From contig JAGPCO010000041.1 in NCBI GenBank assembly GCA_018058095.1, forward strand, positions 14,228 through 54,977: 40,750 nucleotides of DNA. The letters are read 5' to 3'. A program made the position numbers and the translations under genes. This DNA comes from Kofleriaceae bacterium (GTDB lineage: Bacteria > Myxococcota_A > Polyangia > Haliangiales > Haliangiaceae). A model generated the notes under the pieces. It saw only the letters and a list, made by a program, of their open reading frames with translations. It made no database searches and had not been told where the DNA came from. How positions within the stretch are numbered: position 1 is the first letter of the stretch; each line of letters opens with the position of its first letter. Positions 1-8,891 of the stretch are shown here, one piece after another.

Positions 1-104
1 CGCGCCTCCGCGAAGGCGGCGCCGCCCCACGGCCACCAGTCGACTGGATTGTCCTGGTGCTGGCGCAGGTACGGCGAGCGCGACGCGGCGAGGCGGTTGG
101 CCAT
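1..104 (-). CDS. DUF255 / thioredoxin-domain protein, N-terminal fragment
   Basis: Reading the minus strand from the ATG at 104 gives 34 residues up to the window edge. They begin [17 protein letters not shown] and continue with [14 protein letters not shown]. This is the family signature (S-P-Y-L-x-Q-H, N-P-V-D-W-x-P-W) of the DUF255 / YyaL / spermatogenesis-associated-protein-20 family. These are large proteins of about 650-700 residues, with an N-terminal thioredoxin-like domain and a glycoside-hydrolase-like (alpha/alpha)6 barrel; their function is poorly known. Only the first ~5% is here; the rest lies beyond base 1. There is no Shine-Dalgarno sequence. A TAGGCT hexamer ends 8 bases before the ATG, suggesting a leaderless transcript. 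The gene is divergent from rnpB. Confidence 0.8.
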   Translation of the reverse strand, partial: MANRLAASRSPYLRQHQDNPVDWWPWGGAAFAEA

Positions 105-112
105 GGCGGCGC

Positions 113-121
113 AGCCTAGCA
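113..121 (-). promoter_or_regulatory. Extended -10 (TG-C-TAGGCT) of the DUF255 gene
   Basis: The minus strand reads TGCTAGGCT, then 8 bases, then the ATG at 104. With a normal 6-7 base distance from -10 to the transcription start, the mRNA would begin at or next to the start codon. The same arrangement recurs upstream of many genes in this window. Confidence 0.5.
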
Positions 122-192
122 GGATGCCACGGCCCGCAGCCCGTGATGTCGATCGAGGCGGCCCGGCGAGGCCGGGTGACGCCGGCCCGCGG

Positions 193-221
193 TTGCGCGC
201 CGCCGCCGCCTGCGGTACTGC
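193..221 (+). promoter_or_regulatory. Candidate promoter of rnpB
   Basis: TTGCGC (193-198) and TACTGC (216-221) are separated by 17 bases and end about 10 bases before the first base of the RNase P P1 helix. The position fits a sigma-70-type promoter, but the -10 match is weak. Confidence 0.35.
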
Positions 222-230
222 TGGCACGCT

Positions 231-592
<362 letters not shown>

Positions 593-613
593 AGCACTTA
601 CGTCACGACCGGA

Positions 614-1417
614 TCAGGCCGCCTGCGGCAGGCCGTACACGTTGTCGCGCAGGTTGCGGCGGATGGTGAGGGCCTCGCGCACGACCTTGACCAGGTCGCG
701 CACCGGGTTGACCTTGGACCGCGCGTCGTCGACCCAGATCACGCCGATCTCGACCAGGGCCCAGCCGCGCCGCCGCGCCAGCGCCAGGATCTCGAGGTCG
801 AAGGCCCAGCCGTTGACGGTGGCCCGGCCGAACAGATCGCGCGCCGCCTCGGCGGTGAAGGCCTTGAAGCCGCACTGGGTGTCGAGCACGCCCGGCACCA
901 GGGCGCGCTGGATGACCTGGTTACACAGGCGGCTCCACAACCGGCGGTACAGCGGCTGGCTCATCCGGTGCGGCGCACCGGCGACGTAGCGCGAGCCGAT
1001 GGCGATCTCGGCGGTGCCGGCCGCGATGGGCGCCAGGAGTTTCTCGAGTTCCTCGGGTGGCATCGAGCCGTCGGCGTCGCACATGACGCGGACCGCGCCG
1101 CGCGCCCCGAGCATGCCGACGCGCACCGCGTGGCCCTTGCCACGGTTGGGGTAGGAGCGGATGACCCGCAGCCCGGGCAACTCGGGCGCCAGGCGCTCGA
1201 CCAGGCCCGCAGTGTCGTCGGTCGACCCGTCGTCGACCACGACCAGCTCGAACGCCGGGCCGCGCGCCGCCAGCACCGCGTGGTAGCGGCGCAGGGTCGG
1301 CTCGAGGCGTTGCTCCTCGTTGTAGGCCGGCACGACGATCGACAGCGGCAGCGAGATGGCGAGCGGGCCGAGCGAGGTCAGGGTCGACGAGGCGGCGGGG
1401 CTGGGCGAGCGGGTCAT
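614..1417 (-). CDS. Polyprenyl/dolichyl-phosphate glycosyltransferase (GT2, GtrB/ALG5-like)
   Basis: This 267-residue family-2 glycosyltransferase likely moves a sugar from a nucleotide donor to a polyprenyl phosphate on the cytoplasmic side of the inner membrane. Motifs seen: LSIVVPAYNEE near the start, VVVDDGSTDDT (donor-binding), the DxD-type CDADGSMP, and DTQCGFKAF followed by GWAFDLEIL, typical of the dolichyl-phosphate glucosyl/mannosyl transferase branch. There is no long C-terminal membrane pair, unlike many GtrB proteins. The ATG at 1417 is preceded by AGGAGAG at good spacing, which rules out the longer frame upstream. The next gene upstream is GtrA, the usual partner (flippase-type). 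The sugar and the final acceptor cannot be told from sequence. Confidence 0.88.
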   Translation of the reverse strand: MTRSPSPAASSTLTSLGPLAISLPLSIVVPAYNEEQRLEPTLRRYHAVLAARGPAFELVVVDDGSTDDTAGLVERLAPELPGLRVIRSYPNRGKGHAVRVGMLGARGAVRVMCDADGSMPPEELEKLLAPIAAGTAEIAIGSRYVAGAPHRMSQPLYRRLWSRLCNQVIQRALVPGVLDTQCGFKAFTAEAARDLFGRATVNGWAFDLEILALARRRGWALVEIGVIWVDDARSKVNPVRDLVKVVREALTIRRNLRDNVYGLPQAA

Positions 1418-1470
1418 GGCGATCTCTCCTGGGTTCTGGGGCGAGTGACGACGACGAGGGGCGGTGCGGC

Positions 1471-1956
1471 TCAGGCGGTGGCGCGGGCGAACACGAACCG
1501 GCGCTGCGCCGGGTAGCTCCAGGCCAGGAACACGGCCGCGGCGCAGGCGCCCTTGGCCAGCAGGGCTGGCAGGTGCAGGCCGACCACCGCGACGTGCATC
1601 GCCACCGCCATCAGCGCCGCGCTGACCACGGCGACGCCGACGAAACGCGCCAGCTGGCGCGGGTCGACCGGCGACGGATCGGCGAACGCGACGTACTTGT
1701 TGACGACGAAACACACGCCGGCGCCGGCCGCGGCGCCCACGAACGCCGCGCTGGCGATGGTCGCCCCGGCGGCGATGAGCGCGAGCAGCACCAGGGTGTC
1801 GAGCACGGTCCCGCTGATGCCGCCGAGCGCGGCCGCCAACCAGGGGGCGCGGGCGGTGCGAGCGGCCAGCGTGGCGAGCGTGGCAAGAGCTGGCGAGGTC
1901 TTCGGCACGAGCCAGGGTTCAGCACTCGCCGTGCCACCTGCCCCAGCACCGGGCAA
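1471..1956 (-). CDS. GtrA family membrane protein
   Basis: About 161 residues with four predicted membrane segments, matching the size and layout of GtrA (PF04138) proteins, which are thought to flip polyprenyl-linked sugars across the inner membrane or to assist that step. The diagnostic stretch FVVNKYVAFAD (related to the F-x-x-N-r-x-w-v-F pattern) follows the second helix, and the tail ends with RRFVFARATA. It lies 53 bases upstream of the GtrB-like gene on the same strand, so the two probably form one lipid-linked sugar module. The start is uncertain: TTG at 1956 is the longest option, GTG at 1908 is possible, and neither has a clear ribosome-binding site. Confidence 0.82.
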   Translation of the reverse strand: MPGAGAGGTASAEPWLVPKTSPALATLATLAARTARAPWLAAALGGISGTVLDTLVLLALIAAGATIASAAFVGAAAGAGVCFVVNKYVAFADPSPVDPRQLARFVGVAVVSAALMAVAMHVAVVGLHLPALLAKGACAAAVFLAWSYPAQRRFVFARATA

Positions 1957-2024
1957 ATGGTTGGACCAATTGCCGGAGCCTTCGTAACTAGCTGATCAAG
2001 GTGTCAGATTCTGCCCAGGTCGGG

Positions 2025-2041
2025 CTGACGCTGGGCGTCAG
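2025..2041 (-). terminator. Short hairpin at the end of the lipoprotein gene
   Basis: A perfect 7-base inverted repeat, CTGACGC / GCGTCAG with a 3-base loop, overlaps the stop codon of the minus-strand lipoprotein gene. No T-tract follows, so terminator function is only suggested. Confidence 0.3.
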
Positions 2042-3621
2042 TTGGTCACCCCTGCGTCGGCCAAGGGCTTGATCTCTGGCGGCCGCTTCTCCACCGCGGC
2101 GTCGGGCACCTCGGCGCTGGCCGTGGCCGGATCGATCCCGGTCAAACCCTCATCCTCACCCTCGCCGCCTGGGGTGTCCTGGGTGGCTGGTGGGGCGCAG
2201 GCCAGGCGTGGCGCGGCCTGGACGAACACGCTGCCCGCCACCAGCCGGCTCGTGCTGATGGCCGGCGCGGGCTCGAGCGTGGGCCCGCCGTTGGCGCCGA
2301 CCTCGACCAGCTCGGCCTGGCCGCCGGCGCTCACCAGCAGGCGCCGCTCGTCGATCCAGATCAGCTGCGGTGGCGCCGCGTGCTCGAGCAGGTGGGTGAT
2401 CCGGCCCGACGCCGCGTCGGCCACACACACCGCGAAGCGCGCCGTCGGGGCGCACGGGTCGTCGGGTTGCGCCACGAACGCCAGGCGGGCCTGGCCGGGC
2501 GACCAGGCCAGCCCGGCCCGGGCGATCAGCGACGAGCCCGGCGCGGTGATGGAGCGCCCGCGCTGATCGAGGCGCAGCGCCCCGGCCAGGCCGTCGTCAT
2601 CCCAGTCGGCGGAGATGCCGGCAGGGGTGCGGCGGACGATGGCCACCCCCTCGACGCCGACCACCATGACGTCGGACCGGACCGGCCCGGGCGCGCCCAC
2701 CAGCGGCCGCAGCTCGCCGCGCCGCCAGTCGACCAGCTGGGCCGGCAGGTCACCCCGGCCCGACGGACGGCGCCGCACCAGCACCAGCTCGGGCCCGCCC
2801 GCGACCTCGCGCCAGGTCAGCCGGCCGATGGTGCCGGCCGGCAGCTCGAGCTCGCGCCCGCTGCCACCCGTGCCGAGATCGACCACGCCCACCCGCAGGC
2901 CCGAGCCGGCGGTGGCGCCGAGGTAGGCGATGCGGGCGCCGGTCGGGCCTGGGTCACTCGCGACCGCGGCGCGGACCGGGCGCCGGTGCCGGGTCAGGCG
3001 CTGCCAGCGCCCGTCGGCGGGGTCGTACCCCAGCAGCGCCCCGTCGACGATGAGCGGCAGGCTGCGCCCGAGCACCTCCCGGTAGCGGGCCCGGTAGGCC
3101 TCACCCAGCGCGACCCAGCCCTGCCCGACCGGCGTCGATCGGAACGCCGCAAACATCGGCAGCACCAGCGACGGCTCGCCCCACTTGCCCCAGTCGCCGC
3201 TCGCCGCCAGCTGCAGCGGCGCCAGCACCTCGTCGAGCCGGCCGGCGCGGACGGCGGCGGCGGCCTCCAGCCAGGCCGCCTCGAGGTGGGTCGGGTCGAG
3301 CGCGCGCGCTGCCCGCGCCGCCTCGATCGTCGCCGGCCAGTCCGAGCGGTGCTCGGCCCGGACCGCGTCCTGGTAGCGGGCGTGCCCGGGCCGGCGCCGC
3401 CACCCGGCCAGGTCCGGGCTGGCCAGGCCGAGCGGCCTGGGCGAGAGCACCACCGGGGCGGCGTCCGCCGGCTCCGGCACCCGGCCGGAGGCCAGGTCGG
3501 CGTCGCGGCCGGCCTCGGGTCGAGATCGTTGACCGCACCCAGCCGGCGCCAAGCCTGCCAGGGCACTCACGATCACGACAAACCAGCGCACGCCCACCAG
3601 GTAGCAAGAAACCGCAGGCAT
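2038..3621 (-). CDS. Large lipoprotein, unknown function
   Basis: About 527 residues. A lipoprotein signal is clear ([19 protein letters not shown] in the shorter form; lipobox APAGC). A helical, TPR-like Ala-rich part follows (...[20 protein letters not shown]...). The C-terminal two thirds look like a WD40/TolB-type beta-propeller: repeated short strands such as [18 protein letters not shown] and [14 protein letters not shown], the last close to the TolB W-S-P-D-G motif. The tail is acidic and Pro-rich. Two starts are plausible: ATG 3621 (used here; AGGG 5 bases upstream) and GTG 3591, which gives a cleaner signal peptide. It is divergent from typA and shares a palindromic promoter region with it. 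No specific function can be assigned. Confidence 0.8.
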   Translation of the reverse strand: MPAVSCYLVGVRWFVVIVSALAGLAPAGCGQRSRPEAGRDADLASGRVPEPADAAPVVLSPRPLGLASPDLAGWRRRPGHARYQDAVRAEHRSDWPATIEAARAARALDPTHLEAAWLEAAAAVRAGRLDEVLAPLQLAASGDWGKWGEPSLVLPMFAAFRSTPVGQGWVALGEAYRARYREVLGRSLPLIVDGALLGYDPADGRWQRLTRHRRPVRAAVASDPGPTGARIAYLGATAGSGLRVGVVDLGTGGSGRELELPAGTIGRLTWREVAGGPELVLVRRRPSGRGDLPAQLVDWRRGELRPLVGAPGPVRSDVMVVGVEGVAIVRRTPAGISADWDDDGLAGALRLDQRGRSITAPGSSLIARAGLAWSPGQARLAFVAQPDDPCAPTARFAVCVADAASGRITHLLEHAAPPQLIWIDERRLLVSAGGQAELVEVGANGGPTLEPAPAISTSRLVAGSVFVQAAPRLACAPPATQDTPGGEGEDEGLTGIDPATASAEVPDAAVEKRPPEIKPLADAGVTN

Positions 3622-3649
3622 TGCACCCTGATCGCCTGGCTGGTATACG
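3621..3649 (+). promoter_or_regulatory. typA promoter with a palindromic -10 shared with the divergent gene
   Basis: On the plus strand TTGCAC (3621-3626), 17 bases, TATACG (3644-3649), then the typA ATG 11 bases later. The -10 core GTATAC is palindromic, so the minus strand also reads TATACC, 21 bases before ATG 3621 of the lipoprotein gene. typA has no Shine-Dalgarno sequence and would have an almost leaderless mRNA. Confidence 0.45.
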
Positions 3650-3660
3650 CGCCCGCCCCC

Positions 3661-5490
<1,830 letters not shown>

Positions 5491-5520
5491 CGCGCGGGCG
5501 GCCCCGACCGGCGCGGCCAG

Positions 5521-6702
5521 TCAGCGGGCGCAGCCGATCTCGACCACGTAGCGGCTGGTGGCCCGGGCCGACCAGTACAGGGCGCCGTCGTGCCAGCTCA
5601 GGAACTGGGCGAAGCGGGCGTCGGCGATGTCGTGCTTGAGCGCCAGCTCGCGCGCCGGGTAGGTCGCGCTCGGGTCGTACCCACGCAGCGGGAAGTCGGT
5701 CAGCTCGTTGATGTCGTAGCCGCCGGCGGCGTGGGTCAGGTGGCCGTCGAGGCCGACCTGCCAGATGCGCGACGAGCCGGCGATGAACAGGCGGTCACCA
5801 TCGGTGGTGATCGTGGAGATGACGGCCGAGCGCGACGGGTCGGCCGGCGGGTAGGCCTCGCCGGTGCCGGCGACCAGGGTCCGGTAGGCGCCGGTGCCCG
5901 GGTCGACCTCGACCACGTAGCTGGTGCCGGAGCCGACGTGGACGCCGACCAGGTACAGCTTGCCACCCCGCACGGCCAGGTCGTTCCACTGGTCGATCGG
6001 CTCGACGAAGGTGAACGGCACGGTCGACACCGCGCCGGCCGGGCTGATGGCGCGGACGGCGAAGTTCTCGTGGTCGAGGACGTAGGTGGTGCCGCCCTCG
6101 CCCTGGGCCGGCTTGCCCGGCAGCGCGAAGGTGGCGCCCGCGCCGGTGCCGTCGTCGAGGCCGACGTGGGGCGGCTCGTCGGGGCGGATGGCGCCCGCGG
6201 TGGCGTTGCCGGCCAGGTAGGCGACCGTGCAGGCGGCGCCCATCGGGTCGCTGATGCGGACCACGCCGTTGGCGTTGTGATCGGTGACGATCAGGCTGCC
6301 GTCGGCGGCGACGACGAGGCCCGAGGTGTTGGCCAGGCGTGCGCTCGCGCACGGGCCAGCCGCGAACTGCGGCAGGCCATCCTGGCGCTGGCCGACGATG
6401 CGGCGCAGCTGCGGGTCGGCGGCGCCGAGCTCGGCCGCCCAGATCTCCTCGCCGGTGTGGGTATAGACGGCCCCGCCCGCGAACACCACGTCGCGCCAGG
6501 CGACGGGCGCGCCGCCGCGCAGCGGGCTGCCGGTCGGCGAGGGGGCGTCGCTGCCAGCGTAGGTCGGGTCGCCGGCGTACAGGGTGCCGGTCGCGCACGG
6601 GCCGTCACCGTCGTCGCCGCCACCGGGCACGCCGTCGGCGAGGGTGGTGCAGGCGGCCTGAGTGGCGGTGAGCAGCAGGGCGATCAGGGTCGGGTTCTTC
6701 AT
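5521..6702 (-). CDS. NHL/beta-propeller-like lipoprotein
   Basis: 393 residues starting [18 protein letters not shown], a lipoprotein signal with the modified Cys at position ~18. The mature part has repeats resembling NHL propeller blades: [51 protein letters not shown] and similar strings of small and hydrophobic residues followed by Asp/Asn turns. Such proteins usually bind partners or carbohydrates on the cell surface; the target here is unknown. ATG 6702 is preceded by AAGGAG at 7 bases, so the start is well supported. Single gene, minus strand; downstream it faces typA. Confidence 0.82.
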   Translation of the reverse strand: MKNPTLIALLLTATQAACTTLADGVPGGGDDGDGPCATGTLYAGDPTYAGSDAPSPTGSPLRGGAPVAWRDVVFAGGAVYTHTGEEIWAAELGAADPQLRRIVGQRQDGLPQFAAGPCASARLANTSGLVVAADGSLIVTDHNANGVVRISDPMGAACTVAYLAGNATAGAIRPDEPPHVGLDDGTGAGATFALPGKPAQGEGGTTYVLDHENFAVRAISPAGAVSTVPFTFVEPIDQWNDLAVRGGKLYLVGVHVGSGTSYVVEVDPGTGAYRTLVAGTGEAYPPADPSRSAVISTITTDGDRLFIAGSSRIWQVGLDGHLTHAAGGYDINELTDFPLRGYDPSATYPARELALKHDIADARFAQFLSWHDGALYWSARATSRYVVEIGCAR

Positions 6703-6799
6703 CGAGGGGCTCCTTGTGTGGCGCCCCATATCGACGACCCCCGCCGCCGGTTGCGTGGCGCCCGGTGGGCTGCCGCGCTGGCCACTCAACCCATCGAGA

Positions 6800-8599
6800 T
6801 CATTGACGCGCCAGGCTGGCCACGCTGTCGTTGGTCAGGCCCGCGGCGTTGGCCTCGTCGGTGTCGACGTGCAGATCGAGCGCGTACTTGTCGCTGACCC
6901 GGACCAGCACGTCGCCGAAGGTGAGCTCGCGATCACCCTCGACCCGGAGCGTGACGAGGTCGCCGTCCCCGACGGCGAAGCGGGCGGCGTCGGTCGGGTG
7001 CATGTGGACGTGGCGGTGGGCCAGGATGACGCCGTGGTCGAGCGCGACGGTGCCGGCCGGGCCGCGCAGGGTCAGGCCCGGGGTGCCGTCGAGCTTGCCC
7101 GACTCGCGCAGCGGCGGGTTCACGCCGAGGCTGATGGCGTCGGTGCGGGCCACCTCGACCTGGGTCTCGCGGCGCAGCGGGTTGATGATGGCCACGCCGC
7201 GCAGCTCGCCCTTGGGCCCGACCAGGTCGACCGTCTCGCGGGTGACGTACTGGCCGGGCTGGGTCACGTCGCGCCGGTGGGTCAGCTCGTAGCCGGGGCC
7301 GAACAGCGCGTCGCAGTGGGCGCGCGACAGGTGGACGTGGCGCACGCTGACGCCGACCGGGATGGGGGCGCCGGCCAGCGTCTGCCGCACCGCGCTCGGG
7401 CCGGCCACCAGCGCGGTCGCCTCGCGCGCGATCATGAGCTCCTCGTTGGTGGCCACCACCAGCACGCGCGTCGGCGAGCGGGCGGCGGCGACGTCGACCA
7501 GCCCACCCTGGTCGCGCGCGCGCGCGGCCTGGTTGCGCTCGGCGTCGAGCACCACGCCCATGAAGGCGAGCGAGTCGCACAGCGCGGTGCGGACCCGGAC
7601 CGAGTGCTCGCCGATGCCGCCCGACAGCACGATGGCGTCGACGCCACCGAGCACCGCGGCGTAGGCGCCGACGTACTGCTTGAGCCGGTAGGTGAAGACG
7701 TCGATGGCCAGCCGGGCCCGCTGGTGGCCGGCGTCGGCCGCGGCTGACAGGTCGCGGAAGTCGGCGGTCAAGCCCGACAGGCCGAGCAGGCCCGACTGCT
7801 TGTTGAGCAACGTCTCGACCTCGGCCGGGGTCCGGCCGGCCGTGACCAGGAGCCCCGGCACCGCGGGGTCGAGATCACCGACCCGGGTGCCCATGACCAG
7901 GCCCTCGAGCGGGGTCATGCCCATCGACGTGTCGACCGAGCGCCCGCCATCGACGGCGCACACGCTGGCGCCGCCGCCGAGATGGCAGGTGATGAGGCGG
8001 AGCCGGGTCGGGTGGGTCTGCAGCTGCTCGGCCGCGCGCCGGGCCATGTACGCGTGAGACGGGCCGTGGAAGCCATAGCGGCGGATGCCGTGGCTCAAGT
8101 ACTCCTCGTGCGGCAGGCCGTACAGGAAGGCGTGCGGCGGCAGCTCGCCGTGGAACGCGGTGTCGAACACGGCGACGTGGTGCGCGTCCGGCAAGGCGCG
8201 CTCGGCGGCGATGATGCCGGCCAGGTTGGCCGGGTTGTGCAGCGGTGCATAACGCGCGCAGTTGGTGATGACCTGCCGGACCCCGTCGTCGATGAGGGCC
8301 GGACGGATGAGCTGCTCACCGCCGTGCACGACGCGGTGGCCGACGACGCGCAGCTCGCGGGCATCGGCCAGCGCGCCGCCCGGGCCGGTCAGGCTGGCCA
8401 GGATGGCGGCCAGCGCGGCCGCCGCGTCGGGCGCGGCCACTGGCGCCTCGTGGGCACACGGGCCCACCGTGCCGCGGTGCAGCGCCTGGGCGGTGCCGAC
8501 CCGCTCGACCTGGCCGGCCGCGAGCACGGCCTCGTGGTCCATGTCGAACAGCGTGTACTTGACCGAGGTCGAGCCGGCGTTGAGGACGAGGGCCTTCAT
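6800..8599 (-). CDS. Acetate kinase fused to PduL-type phosphate acyltransferase
   Basis: One 599-residue frame contains two enzymes. Residues 1-~398 are a complete acetate/propionate kinase: LVLNAGSTSVKYTLFD at the start, GHRVVHGGE, HNPANL, FDTAFH, RRYGFHGPSHAY, HLGGGASVCAV, GTRVGDLDP, LSGGIGEHS, ATNEELMIA. Residues ~413-590 are a PduL-type phosphotransacylase: RHVHLS (420-425) and RHVHMH (529-534) supply the zinc-binding His pairs, with VDLVGPKG, RRETQVEVARTDA, LGVNPPLRESG and LHVDTDEANAAG. Together they interconvert acetyl-CoA + Pi, acetyl-phosphate + CoA, and ATP + acetate. No stop, frameshift or start codon signal separates the parts. No microcompartment shell gene is nearby, so it is probably cytosolic. 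TAGACT sits 6 bases before the ATG (leaderless). Confidence 0.93.
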   Translation of the reverse strand: MKALVLNAGSTSVKYTLFDMDHEAVLAAGQVERVGTAQALHRGTVGPCAHEAPVAAPDAAAALAAILASLTGPGGALADARELRVVGHRVVHGGEQLIRPALIDDGVRQVITNCARYAPLHNPANLAGIIAAERALPDAHHVAVFDTAFHGELPPHAFLYGLPHEEYLSHGIRRYGFHGPSHAYMARRAAEQLQTHPTRLRLITCHLGGGASVCAVDGGRSVDTSMGMTPLEGLVMGTRVGDLDPAVPGLLVTAGRTPAEVETLLNKQSGLLGLSGLTADFRDLSAAADAGHQRARLAIDVFTYRLKQYVGAYAAVLGGVDAIVLSGGIGEHSVRVRTALCDSLAFMGVVLDAERNQAARARDQGGLVDVAAARSPTRVLVVATNEELMIAREATALVAGPSAVRQTLAGAPIPVGVSVRHVHLSRAHCDALFGPGYELTHRRDVTQPGQYVTRETVDLVGPKGELRGVAIINPLRRETQVEVARTDAISLGVNPPLRESGKLDGTPGLTLRGPAGTVALDHGVILAHRHVHMHPTDAARFAVGDGDLVTLRVEGDRELTFGDVLVRVSDKYALDLHVDTDEANAAGLTNDSVASLARQ

Positions 8600-8605
8600 C
8601 GGCGC

Positions 8606-8614
8606 AGTCTAGCA
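8606..8614 (-). promoter_or_regulatory. Extended -10 (TG-C-TAGACT) of the kinase/PduL fusion gene
   Basis: The minus strand reads TGCTAGACT followed by 6 bases and the ATG at 8599. No Shine-Dalgarno sequence fits in the gap, so translation from a leaderless mRNA is likely. Confidence 0.5.
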
Positions 8615-8625
8615 GGCCGCAAAGA

Positions 8626-8644
8626 ACCGCCGCGCAGCGGCGGT
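8626..8644. repeat. Perfect 8-bp inverted repeat (hairpin)
   Basis: ACCGCCGC (8626-8633), 3-base loop, GCGGCGGT (8637-8644). It lies just before the REP-like element and has no T-tract. It could be an mRNA-end hairpin of the upstream gene or part of the repeat cluster. Confidence 0.5.
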
Positions 8645-8645
8645 C

Positions 8646-8763
8646 CTAGCAGGATGCTGAAGAAGCATCCTGCTAGTCATTTCTGATCGCGCAGGCTGCT
8701 GAAGACACGGAGCCCGTCCCGTCGGCGAATGCCGCCGGCACGGGTTCTTCAGCAGCCTGCTAG
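8646..8763. repeat. REP-like double-hairpin element, copy 1
   Basis: A 118-base element found again at 20362-20477. Hairpin A: CTAGCAGGATGC (8646-8657), loop TGAAGAA, GCATCCTGCTAG (8665-8676), a perfect 12-bp stem. A spacer resembling TCATTTCTGATCGCG follows. Hairpin B runs from CAGGCTGCTGAAGA (8692) to TTCTTCAGCAGCCTGCTAG (ending 8763) with an inner GC-rich arm (CCGTCGGC / GCCGCCGG). Both outer ends are CTAG. It has no coding capacity. The layout recalls a bacterial interspersed mosaic element (paired REPs) or a miniature transposon; the two copies differ by compensatory stem changes. Confidence 0.75.
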
Positions 8764-8773
8764 CGGCCTGCCC

Positions 8774-8869
8774 CGTGCCCGTGCCCGTGCCCGTGCCCGA
8801 CGGTTCGGGCGGCGCCGAGTCCTCCGGCGCCTGACCGCCCAGAGGAGAACGGGCACGGGCACGGGCACG
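8774..8869. repeat. Long inverted repeat built from GTGCCC hexamers
   Basis: Four GTGCCC units (8775-8798) face three GGGCAC units (8851-8868), so 8780-8799 and 8850-8869 form a perfect 20-bp inverted repeat. The 50-base loop holds its own 7-bp stem, GGCGCCG (8811-8817) / CGGCGCC (8825-8831). It lies 22 bases past the stop codon of the hydrolase-like gene and could fold at the end of that mRNA. No T-tract was seen. Confidence 0.7.
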
Positions 8870-8891
8870 TAGGAGAACGCCTGCGGCGGTT

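Noticed and set aside
115-127. Third REP-like copy (CCTAGCAGGATGC)
   Set aside because: Only 13 bases match, with no paired arm. It is explained by the extended -10 of the DUF255 gene, although a common origin of CCTGCTAG -10 sites and element ends cannot be excluded.
8646-8763. IS1182-type element end
   Set aside because: The termini resemble, from memory, ends of some IS families, but both copies are ~117 bases, internally double-hairpinned and free of transposase, which fits a REP/BIME or MITE better.
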